Shown here: piece after piece, positions 12,374 through 17,967 of the stretch
How the letters are laid out: the number at the start of each line of letters is the position of its first letter
How positions within the stretch are numbered: position 1 is the stretch's first letter
Source: Firm-04 sp045628085
GTDB taxonomy: Bacteria > Bacillota > Clostridia > Oscillospirales > Ruminococcaceae
Assembly: GCA_045628085.1 (NCBI GenBank)
Contig: JAZQOZ010000090.1
Coordinates: 1-17,967, forward strand
Direction: 5' to 3'
DNA: 17,967 nt
Program-made: the position numbers and the translations under genes
The notes under the pieces: model-generated
The model's database searches: none
What the model was told of the DNA's origin: nothing
The model's input: the letters and a program-made list of their open reading frames with translations, nothing else

Positions 12374-13600
12374 TTAATTTTCTTCAAAATGTAGGTCAAC
12401 GTACGGCCTTGAAATACCGCCGCTGCCGAAAAAGTAATAGTCTTTCAGGTCATCCCCGATCGCCGGATATTCCTCGCCCCATTCTGTTTCGGACTGGTAG
12501 TTCCCAAACATCATATTTGTCGTAAGCGTTTTCGGCATGAATGCGCCGAGCCTGCAATCGACTGCGCAGCCCGGCTCCAGATAGAACCAGTCTGAACGGA
12601 AAGCATCATCACGATCATAAGCCTGACCGCTCAGGCTGAAATATGCGGGCGGCATATTGATTGACGGCGCTATGCGCTCATTTGCTGTATGGATCGAGAA
12701 AATCATATTTGACGAGTTGAAATCATAGTCCCGCGCAAAGTTCGCATCTGTAAAACACGGATCCATAAATGCATCAAACGGACGATCGATTTCCAGATGA
12801 TCAAACGGATTCAGCGGCATCCGGCAGTCATTATAGAAATCAGGCAAATTTGAGAGCGCGTTGACATTTTCGATCCTGACATCCAATGTGATGAACCGGT
12901 ATGCATCAGAATGTGCCTTGATATAAGAATACTTATATTCATCGTCAAACGTCAAATAAATGCTTGCATCGTAGTATTTCTCATCGCCGTTTGAGATGCT
13001 GCCGCGTGAAACAACGCAGTCCTTGCGGAACAGCAGGCAGAGATCATCCTCTGTCAGACCGGCTTCTTCGAGCGTATCAAAGCATTCCGCTTTCTGTACG
13101 GTGATGGCCAATGCGCCGCTTCGCGCAAACATATCATTCGACAGGCGGAAACGGTCACCGATCTCCTGCTCCAGCGATGCATCCGGCATTTCCATATCCG
13201 CCGGAACCGGCAAGGTGTATTCGGCCGTGACAGTTGTTGTCACAGTTGTCGAACCGCGTGTTTCAATCACATAGAGATCAGTCGGGAGCGTATTTTTCGC
13301 AGATTCACTTACAGAAACAGTCGTGCCGGATGAAACCGCAGTCTGCCCTGCATCAGATTCTCCGGTATCGGCAGAGCTCGTATAGCCGGACTGCGGCTGC
13401 TGTTCCTGCCGGATGCCGTCGCGCACAACGCCGTAGATCGCATACGTACTGAAACAGACAATGCCGACCGCCGCCGCAACTGCGCCGTATCGTGCAATGC
13501 GCTTCGGAAGCAGACTGCCGCTGCCGGCTGTTTCCGCTGCATCTTCGATCAGATGCGCATCAATTTCGCCCATGAGATCAAGCAAATCCTGACTTTTCAC
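12374..13600 (-). CDS. Transmembrane anti-sigma factor (partner of the ECF sigma)
   Basis: The 408-aa product starts with a short cytoplasmic segment, LLDLMGEIDAHLIEDA (6-21), of the kind seen at the start of clostridial membrane anti-sigma factors. A membrane helix (about 38-58) follows, then a Ser/Thr-rich linker (about 66-130) and a large extracellular domain (about 135-408) that I cannot assign. It begins with GTG, which overlaps the TGA of the sigma gene (GTGA, 13597-13600), with GAGGAGGG a few bases upstream. This tight coupling suits equal production of sigma and its inhibitor. The extracellular domain presumably senses an envelope signal and releases the sigma factor. The assignment rests on gene order, topology and the N-terminal pattern, and no anti-sigma motif is unambiguous. 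Confidence 0.75.
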   Translation of the reverse strand: MKSQDLLDLMGEIDAHLIEDAAETAGSGSLLPKRIARYGAVAAAVGIVCFSTYAIYGVVRDGIRQEQQPQSGYTSSADTGESDAGQTAVSSGTTVSVSESAKNTLPTDLYVIETRGSTTVTTTVTAEYTLPVPADMEMPDASLEQEIGDRFRLSNDMFARSGALAITVQKAECFDTLEEAGLTEDDLCLLFRKDCVVSRGSISNGDEKYYDASIYLTFDDEYKYSYIKAHSDAYRFITLDVRIENVNALSNLPDFYNDCRMPLNPFDHLEIDRPFDAFMDPCFTDANFARDYDFNSSNMIFSIHTANERIAPSINMPPAYFSLSGQAYDRDDAFRSDWFYLEPGCAVDCRLGAFMPKTLTTNMMFGNYQSETEWGEEYPAIGDDLKDYYFFGSGGISRPYVDLHFEEN

Positions 13601-14169
13601 AGCAATCCCTCCTCATCAAGATATTGTCTGAGTGCTTTCCGCATCCGGCTGAGCGCCATATTCACGGCAGCCGTTGTCATGCCGTGCCGTCTGGCGATCT
13701 CACCTGCCGGCATCAGCATGGTATACCGTTCGATGAAAATGCGCCGCTTTTCATCGGAAAGCGTATCCAGATATTCATTCAGTGCCGTCCGCAGAACATT
13801 GCGGTTCAGGACAGCCTCAACATTTTCTTCAGACGCAACGCAATCGCCCAGCTCGCTGAGTGCAAGCGGAACTTCTCCGCCGCCCCGTTTCTCACGGTTT
13901 GCGGCTTTGCAGCGATCAAGCGCGATGCGGCGTGTGAGGGTGATGATATACGCCTGCAAATGCGCCGGAGGGTTCTGAGGAATGGCGTTCCACGCCCGAT
14001 AGAGTGCATCATTGAACGCTTCATCTGCATCGGCTGCGTTCCCGAGAATATTCTGCGCAATACTGCGGCAGAGTTTGCCGTATGCATCGGTCAGCGTTTC
14101 GAGTGCCCGTTCGTTGCGCGCCGTGATTTGTTCAATGATCTGTTTATCCTTTGCGTTCAAGATATTCAC
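13597..14169 (-). CDS. ECF-type RNA polymerase sigma factor
   Basis: The 190-aa product has only regions 2 and 4, as in ECF sigma factors. Region 2 spans about 20-88 and includes the core-binding DADEAFNDALYRAW and the DNA-contacting LQAYIITLTRRIALDRCKA. Region 4 spans about 130-183, including LDTLSDEKRRIFIERY and the helix-turn-helix GEIARRHGMTTAAVNMALSRMRKAL. It should direct RNA polymerase to a small stress or envelope regulon and be held by the membrane protein encoded next. The start is taken as GTG at 14169, with AAAGG only a few bases away; a TTG at 14160 is an alternative with better spacing. An ECF-type promoter lies at 14196-14222. Confidence 0.92.
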   Translation of the reverse strand: MNILNAKDKQIIEQITARNERALETLTDAYGKLCRSIAQNILGNAADADEAFNDALYRAWNAIPQNPPAHLQAYIITLTRRIALDRCKAANREKRGGGEVPLALSELGDCVASEENVEAVLNRNVLRTALNEYLDTLSDEKRRIFIERYTMLMPAGEIARRHGMTTAAVNMALSRMRKALRQYLDEEGLL

Positions 14170-14195
14170 CGCCTTTCTTCACCCTCACCAATATA

Positions 14196-14222
14196 GACGA
14201 CAAATGCTGCCGGAATGTAACA
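14196..14222 (-). promoter_or_regulatory. ECF-type promoter, probable autoregulation
   Basis: On the minus strand TGTTAC (14217-14222) and CGTC (14196-14199) are spaced by 17 nt. This is close to the Bacillus sigma-X/V/W-type pattern (TGtAAC or TGAAAC, 16-17 nt, CGTC/CGAC). It is the only promoter-like signal ahead of the sigma gene, which is what a self-activated ECF operon would show. Confidence 0.6.
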
Positions 14223-14286
14223 GCTTTTCTATAAAAAAATCAGAATGTCTGTGCCGGCAGACGTTTTCTCCCCACATAAAACAATA

Positions 14287-14318
14287 GGGAAAGAAGCCGT
14301 TTTTCCGGTTTCTTCCCC
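14287..14318 (-). terminator. Terminator-like hairpin after araD
   Basis: GGGAAAGAAGCCG (14287-14299) pairs, with one bulge and a G-U pair, with CGGTTTCTTCCC (14306-14317). On the minus strand it is followed by TATTGTTTTATG, a broken T tract. It begins about ten bases past the araD stop codon. Confidence 0.6.
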
Positions 14319-14326
14319 CGATTTTC

Positions 14327-15022
14327 TCAATTCTGACCGTAATAGGCGTTTGCGCCGTGTTTGCGGTAATAATGTTTATCCAGAATATACTGCGGCATAG
14401 ATGCATCCGGTGCGAGCAGCAGTGTTTTGAGCGTCATTTCCGCAACAGTATCGAGTACGACCGCATGGTAGACAGAAGCGGCAGGATCTTTTCCCCATGT
14501 GAACGGGCCGTGATTCCTGACCACGATACCCGGAACAGACAGCGGTTCGATTCCGCGCTGACGCAGTGTTTCCACAATGACCTTTCCGGTATTCAGTTCA
14601 TAATCCGCTTCGACCTCTGCCTGTGTCAGCGCTCTTGTGCAGGGCACAGCGCCGTAAAAATAATCTGCGTGCGTTGTACCGAGCGCCGGAATATCCCTGC
14701 CTGCCTGCGCAAATGCGACCGCATTGACCGAATGCGTATGCGTCACACCGCCGAGAGCCGGAAACTGCCGGTACAATTCGAGATGTGTTTTTGTATCGGA
14801 CGAAGGCTTCCATTTCCCCTCAACTGTTTTGCCGGATTCGAGATCGACAACGACCATATCTTCCGGCTTCATCCCGTCATAATCCACACCGGACGGCTTG
14901 ATGACAACAAGCCCTTTTTCACGGTCAATGCCGCTGACATTGCCCCATGTGTAGATCACGACACCTCTGGCTGCGAGTTCGAGATTCGCCGCGCAGACTT
15001 CCTGTTTCAAATCTGTAAGCAT
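14327..15022 (-). CDS. araD: L-ribulose-5-phosphate 4-epimerase
   Basis: This class II aldolase-type zinc enzyme converts L-ribulose 5-phosphate to D-xylulose 5-phosphate, linking arabinose use to the pentose phosphate pathway in the cytoplasm. The length (231 aa) equals that of E. coli AraD, and key residues fall at the same numbers: zinc ligands H95 and H97 in THTHS and H171 in RNHGPF, catalytic D120 in HADYF, and phosphate-binding TWGNVS and KPSG. The C-terminus keeps KHGANAYYGQ. The start MLTDLKQEV at 15022 matches the family; the ATG just before it is equally possible, with GGGGG 5-8 nt upstream. It has its own promoter. No araA or araB is in the window. Related UlaF/SgbE enzymes share the fold, but the residue match favours AraD. 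Confidence 0.93.
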   Translation of the reverse strand: MLTDLKQEVCAANLELAARGVVIYTWGNVSGIDREKGLVVIKPSGVDYDGMKPEDMVVVDLESGKTVEGKWKPSSDTKTHLELYRQFPALGGVTHTHSVNAVAFAQAGRDIPALGTTHADYFYGAVPCTRALTQAEVEADYELNTGKVIVETLRQRGIEPLSVPGIVVRNHGPFTWGKDPAASVYHAVVLDTVAEMTLKTLLLAPDASMPQYILDKHYYRKHGANAYYGQN

Positions 15023-15060
15023 CATGCATACCCCCTGCATATCAAAAAATCTCTGCATCT

Positions 15061-15089
15061 ATTCTACCACAAGCCGCCGCCAAAGTCAA
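15061..15089 (-). promoter_or_regulatory. Sigma-A promoter for araD
   Basis: On the minus strand TTGACT (15084-15089) and TAGAAT (15061-15066) are spaced by 17 nt. It lies between the GH16 terminator and araD, so araD is a separate transcription unit. Confidence 0.75.
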
Positions 15090-15106
15090 GCCGATTCCGC
15101 AGGCAG

Positions 15107-15138
15107 AAAAAAGCCGCAGAATCAGTTGATCCTGCGGC
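15107..15138 (-). terminator. Terminator of the GH16 gene
   Basis: GCCGCAG (15113-15119) pairs with CTGCGGC (15132-15138), with an inner ATCA/TGAT stem. On the minus strand six T residues follow (15107-15112). It lies about 35 bases past the GH16 stop codon. Confidence 0.85.
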
Positions 15139-15171
15139 AAAAAATGAAGAAGGTATTATATTGAATCAAGA

Positions 15172-16575
15172 TTACCCGGTAATTTCTTCCAGACGTACAT
15201 TCTGGATATAAACGGTTGCGGTCGAACCGCGGTGACCGAGATTGAATTCCAGTCTGCCGAACGGATCATCCTTGTCATTCATATCGAATTCGTAGGTGAA
15301 GGTTGTTTTTTCGGTCGGGACAGTCAGCGTTGTATCAGGCAGATACCGGATCCAGCCGGCATTCGGCGCAGATACACATACAATGATATCACGCTCCTCA
15401 TCTGCCCATGCATCAAATGTCACACGGTATTTTTTGCCCTTGATCATCGGCATTTCCGGCTGAACAAGCTGAACGGAGTAGTCAACAGTACCCTCATTCT
15501 CCGAACGAATGATCATCGTATTGTCGCTGATCTCAGCCGAGCCCTCACCGCCCTCAAAGAGCAGGAATTTCCAGTTGACATCATCGGTCAGATCTTCTGC
15601 CTCGGCAAAATCGCCGTTATAGATGAAGTTGCCGTCTTCCGTCGCTTCACGGTATTCCGCGACCGGCTTGCTGACATTCGTATCATATTCGGGCTTCTGG
15701 TAAACACGCACATAGTCGATCTCGAATTCAGCCTTATCGAAATCGGTCGTATCATCGGGATTGCCCGGCCATGTGCCGCCGACTGCAAGATTCATCTGCA
15801 CGAAAAACGGCTGATCGAACGGTGCCGGATACGGCTTATCATCCTCGCCCTCAACGGCTGTGAACCAGTCATTGACGGTCAGATAGCATTCGTTGTCGAT
15901 ATACCAGCGGATCTCGCCCGGTTCCCATTCCACGCTGTATTCATGGAAATCGCTCGCAAATGTGCCGTTATCGAGTTCAACAGTACCCTGCTGCTCGGCA
16001 TGGGGTTCACCATAGTGGATCGTACCGTAGGCGATATCAGTCGAACTGCCAAGCACTTCCATAATGTCGATCTCACCGCACTTCGGCCATTGACCGTAAT
16101 GCGCTTCATCCTGCGGCATCATCCAGATCGCCGGCCAGAGGCCCTGACCTTCAGGCGCTTTTGCGCGTGCAACGATCTTACCGTAAGTGAAATCGGTCTT
16201 ATTCTGGGAATTGACCTTGCCGGAAGTATAATAATCCTTCCCGTCTTTCTGCGTCTTGATGCCTTTGAGGATCAGACAGCCGTCACGCAGGAAGATATTA
16301 TCCGCAGAATCGGTATATTCCTGCAATTCCTCATTTGTCCAGCCCGGCTCACGCAGTTCACGGTTCCAGATGCTCTCATCCAGCGTATCACCGTCAAATT
16401 CGTCATGCCAGAGCAGATCATAGCCGTCGATCGCAGGCGCTTCTGTTTTGGGCTGCGGAGCTTCCGTGGTCTGCACCTCGGTTTCTGCGGTACTGTCCGG
16501 CTGTGAAGCGGATTCACCGCAGGCTGTCAGCAGGCTCATTGCGGCAAATGCTGCAAGGATGCGCATTTTCTTCAT
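15172..16575 (-). CDS. GH16 endo-beta-glucanase lipoprotein with CBM4/9-like domain
   Basis: The 467-aa product should cut beta-1,3- or mixed-linked beta-glucan at the cell surface. It has a lipoprotein signal (1-18, lipobox LTAC with C19), a Thr/Glu-rich linker (about 22-48), a GH16 domain (about 50-293) and a CBM4/9-like carbohydrate-binding module (about 315-465, opening FIYNGDF and closing VYIQNVRLEE). The catalytic motif is EIDIME with nucleophile E168, D170 and acid/base E173. The extra residue before the second Glu is typical of laminarinase-type GH16 rather than the shorter lichenase motif. WPAIWMMP and GTIHYG also fit the family. The start at 16575 has AGGAGG 7 nt upstream, followed at once by the signal peptide; an upstream in-frame Met is not used. 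It is transcribed alone, from a TATAAT box at 16629-16634 with a hairpin in its leader. Confidence 0.93.
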   Translation of the reverse strand: MKKMRILAAFAAMSLLTACGESASQPDSTAETEVQTTEAPQPKTEAPAIDGYDLLWHDEFDGDTLDESIWNRELREPGWTNEELQEYTDSADNIFLRDGCLILKGIKTQKDGKDYYTSGKVNSQNKTDFTYGKIVARAKAPEGQGLWPAIWMMPQDEAHYGQWPKCGEIDIMEVLGSSTDIAYGTIHYGEPHAEQQGTVELDNGTFASDFHEYSVEWEPGEIRWYIDNECYLTVNDWFTAVEGEDDKPYPAPFDQPFFVQMNLAVGGTWPGNPDDTTDFDKAEFEIDYVRVYQKPEYDTNVSKPVAEYREATEDGNFIYNGDFAEAEDLTDDVNWKFLLFEGGEGSAEISDNTMIIRSENEGTVDYSVQLVQPEMPMIKGKKYRVTFDAWADEERDIIVCVSAPNAGWIRYLPDTTLTVPTEKTTFTYEFDMNDKDDPFGRLEFNLGHRGSTATVYIQNVRLEEITG

Positions 16576-16591
16576 GATAATTCCTCCTGAT

Positions 16592-16616
16592 CGTCCGCAT
16601 GAAGGGGCAGCGGACG
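16592..16616 (-). promoter_or_regulatory. Leader hairpin ahead of the GH16 gene
   Basis: CGTCCGC (16592-16598) pairs with GCGGACG (16610-16616). The stem sits in the leader just upstream of the ribosome binding site. It could bind a regulator or stabilise the transcript; nothing more is visible. Confidence 0.45.
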
Positions 16617-16628
16617 GATTCTGCATTT

Positions 16629-16634
16629 ATTATA
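16629..16634 (-). promoter_or_regulatory. -10 box of a probable GH16 promoter with weak -35
   Basis: A perfect TATAAT lies on the minus strand, but no good -35 hexamer sits 16-18 nt upstream; CTGACA is 21 nt away. A promoter of this kind may need an activator, which would suit substrate-induced glucanase expression. Confidence 0.45.
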
Positions 16635-16715
16635 ACCGAATCACGCCGCGAATACTGTCAGCATTTAGAGATTGATAGCAAATTTTTATCCATATTTATC
16701 AGAACATCCTGCCAT

Positions 16716-16756
16716 AAAAAACATCTCCTACGGTTTCTGTTATACCATAGGAGATG
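16716..16756 (-). terminator. Terminator of the DUF4230 gene
   Basis: CATCTCCTACGG (16722-16733) pairs with CCATAGGAGATG (16745-16756) as 12 pairs, one a wobble. On the minus strand six T residues follow (16716-16721). Confidence 0.9.
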
Positions 16757-16781
16757 CTGTTCATATCAGATCAGTGCATAT

Positions 16782-17603
16782 TCATTCTTCCAGATATTCA
16801 AATGTAACGTCATAGTTGTTCTTCACATTCGGGAACGATTCGATCATATCCTTAATGAGAAGCTGCGCTCTTTCGTCTGCCATTTCCTGCACATTGCTTT
16901 TCTTCGCATTTTCGAGTGCTTTTTCCTTGATCTGTTTGCGGAGATCGTTATGATCTTCCTCTGTCAGCTTATTAAAGATCGACTGTTCATCCTCCACGAC
17001 CTGCATACTGTTTTCATCCAGCTCATTTGAGAGGATCTCGGAATGCGGCAGTACCACAACGATTTCCTTTTTCAGCTTATTTTCCTTGACATCTGCCCGT
17101 GCGCAGTCGATACCGACCTTGATTTTTCCATCCATGACGATCACGGCAGTTTTTCCGGTAAACGGGATATTCTGATTCCAGAATGAAAACTGTTTTTTGC
17201 CGTCCACAACGCCGACATTCGTATACTGATATTCGAGCGTTGCAAGTTCGCTGATACTCTGGATCTTCGACTCAAATTCTTCTGCGTCGATCACGACACG
17301 TTCCTTTGCAACATACTCGTCGATCGTTGCAAGTGCATTGTCCAGTGCTTCCTGCACATCGCTTTTTTCTTTCAGAGCAAGTTCATTATCCTCCTGAAGT
17401 GCCTGAATCGTATCATGCAGCTTGAGCTTTGCTTCATCCTCCTGTGCGATCTGCGCATTCAGATCATTGATCTGTCCTTTATACCAAAAGAACAGCAGCA
17501 GAAAAGCGAGCACGATCAGCGCAAGTATCACGCCGAAAAAGATGAGTTTCTTTTTCCACTCTTTCGCTTTTTCGATTTCCTTGATTTTTTCTGATTCCTT
17601 CAT
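16782..17603 (-). CDS. Membrane-anchored coiled-coil DUF4230 protein
   Basis: The 273-aa product has a highly charged cytoplasmic start (1-19), one membrane helix (about 20-40), a heptad-rich coiled coil (about 42-98) and a DUF4230 domain (about 105-265). Family-like stretches are ISELATLEYQYTNVG, VMDGKIKVGIDCARADV, IVVVLPHSEILSNELDENS and the Lys-rich C-terminal helix with EKALENAKKSNVQEMADERA. DUF4230 proteins are widespread in Firmicutes and have no established function; the domain would lie outside the membrane. The start at 17603 has AAGGGGGA a few bases upstream, and an in-frame Met 14 codons earlier has no site. It is transcribed alone from the promoter at 17648-17676 and ends at a strong terminator. 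Confidence 0.85.
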   Translation of the reverse strand: MKESEKIKEIEKAKEWKKKLIFFGVILALIVLAFLLLFFWYKGQINDLNAQIAQEDEAKLKLHDTIQALQEDNELALKEKSDVQEALDNALATIDEYVAKERVVIDAEEFESKIQSISELATLEYQYTNVGVVDGKKQFSFWNQNIPFTGKTAVIVMDGKIKVGIDCARADVKENKLKKEIVVVLPHSEILSNELDENSMQVVEDEQSIFNKLTEEDHNDLRKQIKEKALENAKKSNVQEMADERAQLLIKDMIESFPNVKNNYDVTFEYLEE

Positions 17604-17647
17604 GATACAAGTCCCCCTTTCAGCAGTCAGCAAGCAGTGCTGCAAAC

Positions 17648-17676
17648 ATTATATAACAAAATTCGACAAAATTCAA
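17648..17676 (-). promoter_or_regulatory. Sigma-A promoter for the DUF4230 gene
   Basis: On the minus strand TTGAAT (17671-17676) and TATAAT (17648-17653) are spaced by 17 nt. The leader to the ATG is about 40 nt. Confidence 0.8.
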
Positions 17677-17783
17677 TAGAGATTCGGCATTTCTTCAAAA
17701 TTTAACAATTCCGAAAGAATTCAACTGATTCGCATTGACAACTGAAAAAGGCCTGCGCAGAGCTTCTGTATTGGTATTTTATT

Positions 17784-17967
17784 GTTTTTTCGACAGACTG
17801 TGACGGCATCCCCGAAAGGATGCTGTCTCAGCTTATCGATAAAGTTTTGTATGGTGAATCGCTCTGCGATCCACATAGGGGTGCCCTCTATCGCAGGGCC
17901 CCCCTCTCTGAAAAACGATCCACCGGATCGTTTTATCAGATTCACCCCTGCGGAGCTCCTAAAGTTT
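17784..17967 (-). repeat. Second copy of the repeat family, cut by the window edge
   Basis: From the inner end it starts with an imperfect long hairpin: GTTTTTTCGACAGACTG (17784-17800) pairs loosely with CAGCTTATCGATAAAG (17829-17844), enclosing a ten-pair inner stem around GCATCC/GGATGC (17806-17823). The 112-bp core follows and then the window ends. The motif CAGTCTGTCGAAAAA, seen at 168-182 on the plus strand, occurs here on the minus strand but on the other side of the core, so the two copies are built differently. No gene is supported here. Confidence 0.75.
17854..17965 (-). repeat. 112-bp repeat core, right copy
   Basis: It is identical, base for base and inverted, to 288-399. The last two window bases already differ from the left copy, so the identity seems to end at 17965, although two bases are too few to be sure. 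Confidence 0.9.

Noticed and set aside
15232..16506. 424-codon frame antisense to the GH16 gene
   Set aside because: The opposite strand encodes a complete GH16 lipoprotein with catalytic motif, signal peptide and ribosome binding site, so this frame is a by-product of codon bias.

Overview
The window looks like chromosome from a Gram-positive, gut-type clostridium close to Ruminococcus (Oscillospiraceae). This is inferred from consensus sigma-A promoters with 17-nt spacers, strong AGGAGG-type ribosome binding sites, Thr-rich linkers, an EF-hand (half-dockerin) plus cohesin-like module on a secreted GH25 enzyme, a GH16 lipoprotein, an ECF sigma/anti-sigma pair, and a relic of a sporulation gene. 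No phage, plasmid or transposase gene is visible.

Layout. Position 1-36 is the first 12 codons of a leftward gene. 136-690 is a gene-free, hairpin-packed repeat element. 690-2150 (-) is a secreted GH25 muramidase. A consensus promoter at 2388-2416 drives tRNA-Thr(GGT) at 2453-2525, followed by an isochorismatase-fold gene (2587-3102, +) whose usual catalytic Asp and Cys are replaced. Convergent to it is a 3'-truncated dipicolinate synthase A gene (dpaA, 3764 leftward) with a sigma-K-like promoter. Divergent from that is an M16C metalloprotease (3966-6851, +).

7007-9628 (-) is a compact metal-resistance operon: consensus promoter, ArsR/CadC-type repressor, and a Zn/Cd/Pb P-type ATPase, with one 24-bp operator at the promoter and a second in the intergenic gap. 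9646-12240 (-) is an unrecognised three-gene membrane operon: an anchored protein with a C-terminal NPCBM-like domain, a small zinc-finger protein with a C-terminal membrane segment, and an anchored extracellular protein. 12374-14222 (-) is an ECF sigma/anti-sigma operon with an ECF-type, probably self-activated, promoter.

14327-15089 (-) is araD (L-ribulose-5-phosphate 4-epimerase) with its own promoter. 15172-16575 (-) is a GH16 endo-beta-glucanase lipoprotein with a CBM4/9-like module. 16782-17603 (-) is a membrane-anchored coiled-coil DUF4230 protein. The right end (17784-17967) is a second, incomplete copy of the repeat family, inverted relative to the left one and sharing a perfect 112-bp core.

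The genes do not form one pathway. The clearest themes are polysaccharide and cell-wall handling, metal efflux and envelope signalling. The most unusual material is the structured repeat family (with compensatory changes in its stems), the dpaA relic, and the isochorismatase-fold protein with an altered catalytic triad.
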